NCBI RefSeq assembly: GCF_011762185.1
Contig: NZ_JAASQJ010000007.1
Coordinates: 1-64,000, forward strand
Direction: 5' to 3'
DNA: 64,000 nt
From: Dyadobacter arcticus
GTDB taxonomy: Bacteria > Bacteroidota > Bacteroidia > Cytophagales > Spirosomataceae
Position numbers and translations under genes: made by a program. The notes under the pieces are model-generated. The model saw only the letters and a program-made list of their open reading frames with translations, had not been told where the DNA came from and made no database searches. Positions 16,125 to 24,961 of this stretch are shown here, piece after piece (the first letter of the stretch is position 1; each line of letters opens with the position of its first letter).

Positions 16125-17369
16125 ATGAATACGAATAATAGTCCGATCCTGCTGGATTCTATCGAAGAAGCCATCCAGGCAATAAAAAGAGGCGAAATGA
16201 TCATCGTTGTTGATGATGAAGATCGTGAAAATGAAGGTGATTTTATATGTGCCGCCGAACTGGTCACTCCTGAAATTGTCAATTTTATGGCAAGGGAAGG
16301 CCGCGGACTTATTTGCGTTCCGATCACAGAAGAGCGATGTGCCGAACTGGAATTGGAAATGATGGTTGGAAATAATACTGCCCTTCATGAAACTGCATTC
16401 ACAGTTTCGGTGGATTTGCTGGGTAATGGATGTACAACCGGGATATCCGCCAGCGATCGTGCAAAAACGATTCAGGCGCTTGTAGATAAAGAAACGAAAC
16501 CACAGGATCTGGGCCGGCCGGGGCATATTTTTCCTTTAAAAGCAAAGAAAGGCGGCGTACTTCGTCGCACAGGTCATACAGAAGCTGCTATTGATTTCCC
16601 TCGTTTGGCCGGATTGTCCCCGGCCGGCGTTTTGGTTGAAATTCTTAATGAAGATGGTTCGATGGCGCGCCTGCCCCAGCTGCGCGAAATTGCAAACAAA
16701 TTCAACTTAAGACTTGTAAGTATAAAGGACCTGATCGAATATCGTCTTCGTGAAGAATCGCTGATCAAACGGGAAATTGGTGTGGATATGCCTACCAATT
16801 GGGGGCATTTTGATCTGATCGCCTACCGACAGATTAACACGGGCGATTTACATCTTGCATTGGTTAAAGGAACCTGGGAAAAAGACGAGCCTATTTTGGT
16901 ACGTGTACATTCTTCCTGTCTTACCGGTGATATTTTTGGATCCTGCCGCTGCGACTGCGGGCCACAATTACATGCGGCAATGGATATGGTGGATAAAGCC
17001 GGTAAGGGTGTGATCGTATATATGAATCAGGAAGGCCGCGGCATTGGACTTTTGAATAAATTAAGAGCCTATAAATTGCAGGAAATGGGCCGTGATACGG
17101 TCGAAGCCAACCTTGAACTCGGATTTCCAATGGACGACAGGGATTATGGCGTTGGGGCTCAAATCCTTCGAGATCTGGAAGTTACCAAAATCAAACTGAT
17201 CACTAACAATCCTAAAAAACGGGCTGGGCTCATTGGTTATGGCTTAGAGATTGTCGATTCCGTTTCCGTCGAAATTCCCTCTAATCCTTTTAACGAGAAA
17301 TACCTTCTTACGAAAAGAGACAAGATGGGTCACAATCTCAGTAATCTTACAATTCCCATTAATAAATGA
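16125..17369 (+). CDS. ribBA: Bifunctional DHBP synthase / GTP cyclohydrolase II
   Basis: About 414 residues. The N-terminal RibB half (residues about 5-205) has DDEDRENEGDF and the catalytic-site HTEAAIDFPRLAG; it turns ribulose 5-phosphate into 3,4-dihydroxy-2-butanone 4-phosphate. The C-terminal RibA half (about 210-405) has the zinc ligands in SCLTGDIFGSCRCDC and the active-site stretch QEGRGIGLLNKLRAY; it opens GTP to start riboflavin synthesis. All key residues of both halves are visible, so both activities are expected. The stop codon overlaps the start of the GNAT gene (ATGA). No FMN riboswitch-like structure is seen upstream. Confidence 0.96.
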   Translation: MNTNNSPILLDSIEEAIQAIKRGEMIIVVDDEDRENEGDFICAAELVTPEIVNFMAREGRGLICVPITEERCAELELEMMVGNNTALHETAFTVSVDLLGNGCTTGISASDRAKTIQALVDKETKPQDLGRPGHIFPLKAKKGGVLRRTGHTEAAIDFPRLAGLSPAGVLVEILNEDGSMARLPQLREIANKFNLRLVSIKDLIEYRLREESLIKREIGVDMPTNWGHFDLIAYRQINTGDLHLALVKGTWEKDEPILVRVHSSCLTGDIFGSCRCDCGPQLHAAMDMVDKAGKGVIVYMNQEGRGIGLLNKLRAYKLQEMGRDTVEANLELGFPMDDRDYGVGAQILRDLEVTKIKLITNNPKKRAGLIGYGLEIVDSVSVEIPSNPFNEKYLLTKRDKMGHNLSNLTIPINK

Positions 17370-17797
17370 TGGTTAGTATTCAGAGCGCGACTACTGAAAG
17401 CGAATTACTCAAATGTCGGAAGGCCATTCAGGCGCTAAGGCCTTCACTTACTGATGATTTGTATCTCGACGCAGTGCAAAAGACGCTGGCAGATAATAGG
17501 GTAATCATCTTTATTGAGAACGGAGAAGATGCAGCAGCAGTGGCTGTTTTTGAAACTGGCTACAATCTTTTTCGGGGCAAATACATTTACATTGATGACC
17601 TTTCAACATTACCTGATCATCGCGGCAAAGGTTATGCTGGCTTACTATTGGATTGGATTATGAATTTTGCTCAAAAAGGACAATACGATCAGGTGCATCT
17701 GGATTCTGGCGTCAGTGAAGCAAGAACCAATGCCCATAGGCTTTATTTAAATAAAAGATTTCAGGTAACCAGCCTTCATTTTGTGGCTAATGTTTGA
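17366..17797 (+). CDS. GNAT-family N-acetyltransferase
   Basis: A 143-residue single GNAT domain. The acetyl-CoA binding motif A is DDLSTLPDHRGKGYAGLLLDW (R/Q-x-x-G-x-G form, RGKGYAG), and the C-terminal LDSGVSEARTNAHRLYLNKRF is the usual N-(A/V)-x-x-x-Y-x-x-x-G-F region. It starts inside the ribBA stop codon, so it is translationally coupled to ribBA. The substrate is unknown. Confidence 0.85.
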   Translation: MMVSIQSATTESELLKCRKAIQALRPSLTDDLYLDAVQKTLADNRVIIFIENGEDAAAVAVFETGYNLFRGKYIYIDDLSTLPDHRGKGYAGLLLDWIMNFAQKGQYDQVHLDSGVSEARTNAHRLYLNKRFQVTSLHFVANV

Positions 17798-17846
17798 TTT
17801 TCAAAGTCAGATATCCTGTTAATTTTCAAAGTCGATACTATTTTCA

Positions 17847-18824
17847 ATGGATATAAATCAAGTATTTGAGGCATTCAACGCTCTGCGTGTATTGGTGATC
17901 GGTGATGTGATGCTGGACTCCTATGTTTGGGGAAAGGTAGAGAGAATATCGCCTGAGGCGCCTGTCCCGGTTGTTAATGTACAAAAACGCGAATACCGGC
18001 TTGGCGGCGCAGGGAATGTGCTTCTGAATGTACAATCGCTTGGTGCAGAAGCAATTATTTGCTCGATTATTGGAACGGACGGTGCCGGAGATTTACTGGA
18101 AAACAGCTTATATGAAAAAGGCCTGAATTGTGAAGGATTAATCCGCAGTGAAGACAGGATTACGACGATTAAGGAGCGGATCATCGCAGGCTCGCAGCAG
18201 GTAGTGCGCATTGACACCGAAACTGATAAGCCCATCTCAAAATCAGAAACTGCAAAACTCGTTTCCAAAGCGAAAGAACTGATTCCATCTTGTCAGGTGA
18301 TCATTTTTGAGGATTACGATAAAGGTGTTCTGACTTCTGAATCAATTTTTGAAATCACTTCCTTTGCAAATGAACACGGGGTGCCGACTGTTGTAGATCC
18401 CAAAAAACGCAATTTCCTTGCATATAACGGCACCACGCTTTTTAAACCCAACCTGAAAGAGCTTCGCGAAGGTTTGAAAATTGATTTTGATGCTGATAAC
18501 GCCACAGAACTACGGGAAACTGTGCAGCTTTTAAAGGATACGCTCAATGTGAAAGGAGCTTTAATCACACTTTCAGAAAGAGGCGTCTTTATTGATTTCC
18601 AAAATGAAATGCATCACTTACCGGCACATATCCGGCAAATTGCGGATGTATCAGGTGCTGGCGACACCGTAATCAGCATTGCAGCATGTTGTGTCGCACT
18701 TGGTTTGCCTCCAAAAGCCGTTGCGGCTATTTCCAACTTGGGCGGTGGATTGGTTTGCGAGTTGATCGGCGTGGTGCCGATCGATAAAAATCTCCTAAAA
18801 ACCGAGGCTGAGAAATTGTATTGA
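17847..18824 (+). CDS. rfaE1: D-glycero-beta-D-manno-heptose-7-phosphate kinase (PfkB family)
   Basis: A 325-residue PfkB-fold sugar kinase. The N-terminal VLVIGDVMLDSYVWGKVERISPEAPVPV is typical of the HldE/RfaE kinase domain. The C-terminal DVSGAGDT motif puts the catalytic base at about Asp273. The adenylyltransferase domain that follows in E. coli HldE is absent, so this is the stand-alone kinase form. It works on the path to ADP-heptose for lipopolysaccharide core. It is downstream of the ribBA-GNAT pair with a 49-nt gap that contains a 12-bp direct repeat. Confidence 0.88.
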   Translation: MDINQVFEAFNALRVLVIGDVMLDSYVWGKVERISPEAPVPVVNVQKREYRLGGAGNVLLNVQSLGAEAIICSIIGTDGAGDLLENSLYEKGLNCEGLIRSEDRITTIKERIIAGSQQVVRIDTETDKPISKSETAKLVSKAKELIPSCQVIIFEDYDKGVLTSESIFEITSFANEHGVPTVVDPKKRNFLAYNGTTLFKPNLKELREGLKIDFDADNATELRETVQLLKDTLNVKGALITLSERGVFIDFQNEMHHLPAHIRQIADVSGAGDTVISIAACCVALGLPPKAVAAISNLGGGLVCELIGVVPIDKNLLKTEAEKLY

Positions 18825-18836
18825 ATTTGCAAAAAA

Positions 18837-19820
18837 TTACCAGTTAATGCCCGTTTGGCCTAATCCCATTTTCCTAATAAATTTGGACGAAAGCTTCGAG
18901 CGGCTCGTAATGTAGCGAACACTGGCACCAATGTACGGAGTCGTTGCAGGTGTGTACGAAGTCAGATTTTCTCTTGCACTATTAAAAGTCTTTAGCTGGC
19001 GAAAAGTAGTTACGCCAGCTTCAACAGAAATATTTATAGCTGTAAATAAATGTGCATTGGCCGAAACACCGACTTTGATATGCCTATAATTTTCTCGTCG
19101 AAGCTGCTTCTCTTCCGGGGTCTGGATCTGAAAACCTCCGCTATACCCATTAAGACCCGCAAGCATATCAACATTAAACCATTTGGTAGCCTTATAATTG
19201 ACATTGGCCATGAATGGCAGGACGGCAGAAGCGCGCCAATGTCTTCCTAATCCTTTATTAACACCAAAAACCGGTACAAAACGCAGCTTTTGATTGTATG
19301 CGATCACCGACCCGTACATGATCTGCGTGCGTAAACCGAGAATGTGCATCCGCGCAGCGCCACCCCAGAAAAAGGGTTGCGGGCTAAAAAATGTCTCATT
19401 TGTTTCAGTCATTCCTAACCCTCCTCCGTAAACCCACAACCGATCCTTAATGCTGGCCTGTAATCGGATCACACCCAATGAAAGCGTTTTATAGCCATTT
19501 TCCGGATTATTTTTGCCGTCAAGGGTGGGCTGAATTTGTGTGTATTGTGCAAGCATAACCGTGTGTACAGCCCTGAGATCCAGCTTTTTCCTGAGACTAT
19601 ATCCTAATTGTACTTCACTTTGCAGAGGGATTATTCCAAAAAAGCCAGTTCTCGACATGCCATAGTCCCGTGTCCCGTCAAGGCTGGATGGAACTGTGTA
19701 ATCTGCCTTTAGCGAGACATTTGGATAAAATAACCGGCTAAGCGCAAAATGTTGGGCATATGTAGGATTAAAAAATTGAGAAAGCAAAAATAAGCTGAGC
19801 AGATTGCGGAAATTTGCCAT
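18837..19820 (-). CDS. Predicted outer-membrane beta-barrel protein
   Basis: About 327 residues from the ATG at 19820, giving a clean signal peptide (MANFRNLLSLFLLSQFFNPTYAQ). I reject the longer start because it puts 16 polar residues before the signal. The mature part alternates short amphipathic strands with turns (VQLGYSLRKKLDLRAVHTVML, LSLGVIRLQASIKDRLWVYGGG, INISVEAGVTTFRQL) and ends in an aromatic residue. This resembles Bacteroidota barrels of the DUF6268 type; I cannot exclude a distant PorP/SprF relative. The transport role is unknown. It is convergent with rfaE1. Confidence 0.6.
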   Translation of the reverse strand: MANFRNLLSLFLLSQFFNPTYAQHFALSRLFYPNVSLKADYTVPSSLDGTRDYGMSRTGFFGIIPLQSEVQLGYSLRKKLDLRAVHTVMLAQYTQIQPTLDGKNNPENGYKTLSLGVIRLQASIKDRLWVYGGGLGMTETNETFFSPQPFFWGGAARMHILGLRTQIMYGSVIAYNQKLRFVPVFGVNKGLGRHWRASAVLPFMANVNYKATKWFNVDMLAGLNGYSGGFQIQTPEEKQLRRENYRHIKVGVSANAHLFTAINISVEAGVTTFRQLKTFNSARENLTSYTPATTPYIGASVRYITSRSKLSSKFIRKMGLGQTGINW

Positions 19821-19947
19821 GCAGGGAATTTGGGGTGCGTTAATTTGGCAAATAACGAGAAAAGCCAAGGGCTATTGTTCTACGGGATGAGGTTGACAGT
19901 AGTACAAAATCAAATAAATAAGGTATAGCAATTAACCATTCAATCTT

Positions 19948-20943
19948 ATGCAAAAGATCCATTTACTTCTGCTTGCCTTCCTACCGATGGTATCTGAGGC
20001 GCAGTCTAGCGAAACCTACGCCGAAAAATTGGGTTACCCGAAAGGTAAAAAAGTGCTGATCATTCACGTCGATGATGTAGGCATGTCTTATGAATCCAAT
20101 CAGGGCGCAATTAAGGCAATCCGCGAGGGTGTAGCCAATTCACTGAGTGTTATGATGCCTTGTGGCTGGGTACCCGGTTTTGTAAATTATTGGAAAGAAA
20201 ACAAAGATATAGATGCCGGTTTGCACCTCACCATGACTTCTGAATGGAAGGACTATCGCTGGGGACCATTGGCTGGGAAATCCAATGTAAAGGGGTTGGT
20301 AGACAGCCAGGGTGCTATGTGGCGCAGCGTCGCGGATGTAGTCAAAAACGCAACTTTTGAGGAGGTAGAAACAGAAATCAGGGCGCAGCTGGACCGGGCC
20401 AGAACCATGGGATTTGAGCCGACCCACCTGGATTCACACATGGGTACACTTTTCGCAAAACCTGAATTTTTGGAAAGATATCTCAAGGTCGGAATGCAGG
20501 AAAAAATTCCGGTTATGTTTCCTGGAGGCCACAATACCGCGATTCAGGCAGAGGAAAAAATGATTGCGGAGCGATTTGAAATGACCCAGACGGTGGGAAA
20601 GCAACTCTGGAATGCTGGCCTGCCTGTGCTTGACGACCTGGAAAATACGAGTTACGGCTGGAAGGGTCCGGAAAATGGAGATAAGTCGGAAAAAGCTTTG
20701 CAGAAATACAAAACGGCTAAATACATCGAAGCATTTGGCAAGTTAAAACCCGGCTTAACGATGGTCATTATGCATTGCACTATCCATACGGAAGTCTTTC
20801 CGAAAATCTCCGACTCCTGGCCAACCCGCGAAGGCGATTTTCTAGCCATGATCGATCCGGAATTGAAAAAATACATTGAAAAAGAAGGGATTATCCTGAC
20901 CACCTGGCGTGAAGCGATGCAGCGAAGGCAAAAGGTGAAATGA
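19948..20943 (+). CDS. Exported ChbG/YdjC-like carbohydrate deacetylase
   Basis: A 331-residue protein. A signal peptide (residues 1-18, ending SEAQS) precedes a YdjC/ChbG fold. The metal-site motifs are visible: HVDDVGMS near residue 37 (Asp pair), GLHLTMTSEW (His) and THLDSHMGT (two His). ChbG removes the acetyl group from chito-oligosaccharides; this exported form probably acts in the periplasm or outside on an acetylated sugar, but the substrate is not shown. It is a single gene, divergent from the barrel gene and convergent with the nucleotidyltransferase gene. Confidence 0.82.
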   Translation: MQKIHLLLLAFLPMVSEAQSSETYAEKLGYPKGKKVLIIHVDDVGMSYESNQGAIKAIREGVANSLSVMMPCGWVPGFVNYWKENKDIDAGLHLTMTSEWKDYRWGPLAGKSNVKGLVDSQGAMWRSVADVVKNATFEEVETEIRAQLDRARTMGFEPTHLDSHMGTLFAKPEFLERYLKVGMQEKIPVMFPGGHNTAIQAEEKMIAERFEMTQTVGKQLWNAGLPVLDDLENTSYGWKGPENGDKSEKALQKYKTAKYIEAFGKLKPGLTMVIMHCTIHTEVFPKISDSWPTREGDFLAMIDPELKKYIEKEGIILTTWREAMQRRQKVK

Positions 20944-20957
20944 AAATTTGTTGTATA

Positions 20958-21557
20958 TCAAGAATGTTGTTGGCTCTCCCAAATCCGTTGAAGCTCTTCG
21001 ACATCTGCCAGATCTTTTGCACGGGCAGTGGCTTGCTTTTCTGTTATTAGGTCCTTCAAATGAATAACATGAAATGGAACTCCTTCAAAGTCAGCTGTTA
21101 ATGATCGCTCATAACAAGAATCAAAGTCGCTTTCCTGAAAAGCTTTCAACGAATGTCCCAAATCCAATTCAAATCCTGACATACCAAATCTAACAGAAGT
21201 CCAGCCGAAAATAATAGGCATGTCTGTTAATAAATCTGCTCCCTGGACATCATTTTCACTTAAAGCTTTTATAACTGCAGTAGAATTTGCTTCACCACTT
21301 TTTAACCATAAATCCATATCCTGAGTCGTTCTGATGTGCCCGTGGACTACTCCTGCCATACCTCCGACCAACAGATATTTAACATCATGCCTATTCAAAC
21401 TTTTTAGAAGATTAAGCACATCTGCGCTGCTTATATCCATAACAACTACTTTTTTATTGAGAGGGTTGGATCGATACAATTTCCCGGCCAAAGTGTTTAA
21501 CCTGACAAGAGCTTCTATATTTTCAGAATAAAGGGCCCGCAGCTCGCTTACCGACAT
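20958..21557 (-). CDS. Minimal nucleotidyltransferase-fold protein
   Basis: A 199-residue protein whose central part has the NTase signature: LLVGGMAGVVHG, TTQDMDLWLKSG (the D-x-D metal pair) and a later acidic strand FELDLGHS. This matches the AbiEii/DUF6036-like nucleotidyltransferases. The first 39 residues are helical and not part of the core; the Met at residue 40 (21440) is an alternative start. No HEPN or AbiEi partner is beside it. It could be a solitary antitoxin-type or tRNA-modifying enzyme; this cannot be decided from sequence. Confidence 0.75.
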   Translation of the reverse strand: MSVSELRALYSENIEALVRLNTLAGKLYRSNPLNKKVVVMDISSADVLNLLKSLNRHDVKYLLVGGMAGVVHGHIRTTQDMDLWLKSGEANSTAVIKALSENDVQGADLLTDMPIIFGWTSVRFGMSGFELDLGHSLKAFQESDFDSCYERSLTADFEGVPFHVIHLKDLITEKQATARAKDLADVEELQRIWESQQHS

Positions 21558-21612
21558 ACTTGAAGGATTGATCTTGTATAAAATTAGACAAATAATTCCA
21601 ACCTCGCTAAAA

Positions 21613-21648
21613 CAAAAAAATGCCCAGGGCCAACATTCCCAGGCATTT
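21613..21648 (-). terminator. Intrinsic terminator downstream of lpdA
   Basis: On the minus strand AAATGCC/GGCATTT (plus arms 21618-21624 and 21642-21648) and an inner GGG/CCC pair form a stem with an 8-nt loop, followed by a T-rich tract (plus A run 21614-21620). It lies about 50 nt past the lpdA stop. Confidence 0.7.
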
Positions 21649-21694
21649 ACATAAAAAAACTAAACGCTAACAGCTAATAGCCAAAAGCTTGAAT

Positions 21695-23092
21695 CTACAA
21701 ATCAATCGCCTCCCCATAAGCCGCCTCTGTCGCACCTTTCAAGGCTTCGGACATGGTTGGGTGAGGATGTATTGAGCGAAGGATTTCATGGGAAGTGGTT
21801 TCCAATTGACGGGCAACCACTACTTCTGCAATCATTTCGGTAACATTGGCGCCGATCATGTGAGCGCCAAGGAATTCACCATATTTTGCATCGAAAATTA
21901 CTTTTACAAAACCATCTGTAACACCAGCGCCAACCGCTTTACCAGACGCCTTAAATGGAAACTTCCCTACTTTAATTTCATAACCTGCTTCCTTCGCTTT
22001 CTTTTCAGTGAAACCTACGGAGGCGATTTCAGGTTGGCAGAATGTACAGCCCGGAATGTTCCCGTAATCAAGCGGCTCGGTCTTATGGCCTGCTATTTTT
22101 TCAACACAAATAATTGCCTCAGCGGTGGCTACGTGTGCCAATGCAGGGCCTGGCGTGCAATCACCAATTGCGAAAAATCCGGGTACGCTGGTTTCATACC
22201 ATTCGTTCACGGTGATCTTACCTTTATCTGTTTTGATTCCTGTTTCTTCTAAACCAATGTTTTCAAGGTTTGCGACAATTCCCGCAGCCGAAAGAACAAC
22301 ATCGACTTCAAATGTTTTCTGTCCGTCCGGAGTCTTCACAGAAACCACACAGCCATTTCCGCTGATATCAACTTTTTCAACCGTTGAGTTGACATAAGTC
22401 TCGATACCGATCTTTTTATATTGTTTAGCTATCTCTTTTGAAATGTCTTCGTCTTCGACAGGTACCAGATTTGGAAGGAATTCAACCACAGTAACCTTGG
22501 TACCCATTGAAGCATATACGTAAGCAAACTCCATCCCAATCGCACCCGATCCAACAACCAATAAGGAGCCTGGCTGATTTTCAAGGCTCATTGCCTTGCG
22601 GTACTCGATAACTTTTGTACCGTCAATTTTAATGTTTGGCAGCTCGCGGGCTCGCGCTCCTGTTGCAATGATTACACCCTTTCCCGCAGTGTAGTCCACT
22701 TTTTTGCCGTCTTTATCTGTAACCTCTACTGTTTTTTGACCCTTCACCTTTCCTGTTCCCATGATGACGTCGATCTTATTCTTCTTCATCAAAAAAGAAA
22801 CTCCTTTACTCATAGTATCAGCAACGCCTCTGCTGCGTTGGATTACACCTGCAAAATCCGCAGACGACTCACCGACATTGATACCATAATCTTTTGCATG
22901 CTTAATGTATTCAAAAACCTGGGCGCTTTTGAGCAGCGCCTTGGTAGGAATGCAGCCCCAGTTAAGACATATTCCTCCCAAACTTTCCTTTTCAATAATA
23001 GCAACTTTAAGTCCTAATTGGGAAGCACGAATTGCTGCGGGATAACCCCCGGGGCCGCTGCCAATTACAATCACATCATATGTTTGAGCCAT
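21695..23092 (-). CDS. lpdA: Dihydrolipoyl dehydrogenase
   Basis: A 465-residue flavoprotein disulfide reductase. The FAD site is VIGSGPGGYPAA at the N-terminus. The redox disulfide is Cys42-Cys47 in GGICLNWGCIPTK. The NAD-binding site is VVGSGAIGMEFAYVYASMG. The C-terminal HPHPTMSEA carries the catalytic His-Glu pair. It is the E3 component of pyruvate, 2-oxoglutarate and branched-chain dehydrogenase complexes and of glycine cleavage. It stands alone here, with its own terminator, so it probably serves several complexes. Confidence 0.95.
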   Translation of the reverse strand: MAQTYDVIVIGSGPGGYPAAIRASQLGLKVAIIEKESLGGICLNWGCIPTKALLKSAQVFEYIKHAKDYGINVGESSADFAGVIQRSRGVADTMSKGVSFLMKKNKIDVIMGTGKVKGQKTVEVTDKDGKKVDYTAGKGVIIATGARARELPNIKIDGTKVIEYRKAMSLENQPGSLLVVGSGAIGMEFAYVYASMGTKVTVVEFLPNLVPVEDEDISKEIAKQYKKIGIETYVNSTVEKVDISGNGCVVSVKTPDGQKTFEVDVVLSAAGIVANLENIGLEETGIKTDKGKITVNEWYETSVPGFFAIGDCTPGPALAHVATAEAIICVEKIAGHKTEPLDYGNIPGCTFCQPEIASVGFTEKKAKEAGYEIKVGKFPFKASGKAVGAGVTDGFVKVIFDAKYGEFLGAHMIGANVTEMIAEVVVARQLETTSHEILRSIHPHPTMSEALKGATEAAYGEAIDL

Positions 23093-23138
23093 TTTCTGGT
23101 ATTTTTATTTTACAAAATGGGTTGAAAAAATTTTGCTG

Positions 23139-23146
23139 CAAAGGTA
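23139..23146 (-). promoter_or_regulatory. Predicted -7 element of lpdA
   Basis: On the minus strand TACCTTTG matches TAnnTTTG and lies about 47 nt upstream of the lpdA ATG. No clear TTTG is seen at the -33 position. Confidence 0.45.
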
Positions 23147-23219
23147 GTAAATAATGTCAGGGATTGCGTGTTAGGATCGGGTTTGTTGCGATTAGAAAGT
23201 TCACAAAGGGTTCGAGGTT

Positions 23220-23754
23220 GTTCGGGTTGGTTCGGAATTGCTAGATTTTACTAGCCTCTTCTTTTTTCAAAATTGTTTCGTTACTTCAAGTAAGGATCTG
23301 CGTCTAAAGACAAACTAAAATTGTTTTTATGCGACTTGAAGATTTACAAATTTACCAATTGGCTATGAGGCTTGGAGAAGATGTCTGGCAAATCGTAAGT
23401 GAGTGGAACTACTGGAACAAAGAGGCTTTTGGGAAGCAGCTTTTACGAGCAGCAGATTCCGTGTCGGCGAACCTTGCAGAAGGGTTTGGACGTTATCACC
23501 TAAAGGATAATCTTAACTTTTGTTATTATTCAAGAGGTTCATTGAAAGAAACTATCACTTGGCTTACAAAGGCCTACAACAGAAACTTGCTATCAAAAGA
23601 AAAATTCGAAGAATTAACCCAACTTTGCAATACACTTTCGATAAAACTAAATAATTACATCAAAACCTTAAGGACCCCAAACTTTCCAGTAAATAAGTAA
23701 CAAAACACCAAAACTACAGCGAACCGGATCGAACAACGCCGATCCAAACCGAAC
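23220..23754. repeat. Imperfect inverted repeat flanking the four-helix-bundle gene
   Basis: The segment 23220-23235 (GTTCGGGTTGGTTCGG) and the segment 23739-23754 are reverse complements at 14 of 16 positions. Both lie in short tracts rich in GTTCG/CGAAC words (about 23208-23235 and 23720-23775) that look unlike the surrounding DNA. Together they bracket the four-helix-bundle gene, as terminal stems bracket intervening sequences in 23S rRNA genes. Confidence 0.5.
23329..23700 (+). CDS. Four-helix-bundle protein of the 23S rRNA intervening-sequence (S23) family
   Basis: A 123-residue all-helical protein of the typical S23 length and pattern: RLEDLQIYQLAMRLGEDVWQ at the start, then LLRAADSVSANLAEGFGR and CYYSRGSLKETITWL. 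Family members are found inside 23S rRNA intervening sequences and as stand-alone genes; related Avd proteins act with diversity-generating reverse transcriptases. No reverse transcriptase or rRNA gene is nearby. The molecular role is unknown, possibly nucleic-acid binding as an oligomer. It sits between lpdA and prfB within an imperfect inverted repeat, which suggests a mobile origin. Confidence 0.85.
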   Translation: MRLEDLQIYQLAMRLGEDVWQIVSEWNYWNKEAFGKQLLRAADSVSANLAEGFGRYHLKDNLNFCYYSRGSLKETITWLTKAYNRNLLSKEKFEELTQLCNTLSIKLNNYIKTLRTPNFPVNK

Positions 23755-23817
23755 TACTTCAAACAAAGCCGAACAAACAAACACAACAATAATTTTTCCA
23801 CAAAACTTAAACTTCAA

Positions 23818-24892
23818 ATGACCGCAGAGCAATTGAAAGACTTGAAGGCCCGTGTAGAGGCTTTGGGGAGGTATCTTTGACTACGATAACCGAAAAAAAC
23901 AGCTAGAAGACCTTGAACAGCAGACTGTTCAGCCGGAGTTTTGGAGTGATTCCAATCGTGCCGAAAAAACAATGCGGGAAATCCGCGGATTGAAATTCTG
24001 GACCAATGGATACGAAGAGCTAGCCCGTTTAAGGGATGATCTGGATACCATTTGGGAATTTTACGATGCCAGCGAAGCTACCGAAGAAGAAGTAGACGAG
24101 GAAGGCAAAAAGCTCTCTGACAAACTGGAAGAAATCGAATTCCGGAAAATGATGGGAGAAGAAGGCGATGAGCTGCCTGCTGTAATTGAAATCAATTCCG
24201 GCGCAGGCGGAACCGAGTCGCAGGATTGGGCATCCATGCTTATGCGAATGTATATTATGTGGGCTGAGAAAAATGGCTACAAAGTGCGCGAAGTGGATTT
24301 GCAAGATGGCGATGTGGCCGGAGTAAAATCAGTAACATTGGAGATCGACGGCGAATATGCTTACGGAAATCTCAAATCTGAAAATGGTGTGCACCGGCTT
24401 GTTCGCATCTCACCTTTTGATTCGAATGCCAGGCGTCATACTTCCTTTACGTCAGTCTACGTCTATCCATTAGCAGACGATAACATTGAAATCGATGTGA
24501 ATCTGGCAGATATTACCTGGGATACCTATCGTTCGGGAGGAGCTGGCGGTCAAAATGTAAACAAGGTTGAAACAGCAGTTCGTCTGCATCACAAGCCATC
24601 CGGAATCATTATCGCCTGCCAGCAGGAACGTTCCCAATTAATGAACAAAGAAGTCGCGATCCGGTTGCTGAAATCACGACTGTATCAGATCGAGCTCGAA
24701 AAACGCAATTCTGCCCGCGCCGAAGTAGAAGCTTCCAAACGAAAAATCGAATGGGGTTCGCAGATCCGGAGTTACGTGCTTGACGACCGTCGTGTCAAAG
24801 ATCACAGGACCGATCACCAGACTTCCAATACGGAAGCTGTTTTGAATGGCGAGATTAATGATTTTATCAAGGCTTATCTGATGGAATCGTAA
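23818..24892 (+). CDS. prfB: Peptide chain release factor 2 with programmed +1 frameshift
   Basis: Twenty codons from the ATG at 23818 end in an in-frame TGA at 23878-23880. The preceding GGGGAGGTATCTTTGAC is the classic prfB frameshift site: an SD-like purine run, a CTT codon, then TGA C. A +1 slip lets translation continue from GAC at 23879 to 24892, giving about 357 residues. RF2 features follow: SPFDSNARRH with the SPF stop-codon-reading tripeptide, and SGGAGGQNVNKVET with the GGQ catalytic loop. It releases peptides at UGA and UAA; the frameshift lets RF2 level control its own synthesis. A terminator follows at 24905. Confidence 0.96.
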
Positions 24893-24904
24893 TGATATTG
24901 GAAG

Positions 24905-24928
24905 ACCTCCGGCCTGCCGGAGGTTTTC
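24905..24928 (+). terminator. Intrinsic terminator of prfB
   Basis: An 8-bp GC-rich stem (24905-24912 with 24917-24924), a CCTG loop and a T-rich tail lie 12 nt after the prfB stop. Confidence 0.8.
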
Positions 24929-24961
24929 TTATTTTTTGTAATTTACGTTAAAATTATTTCT

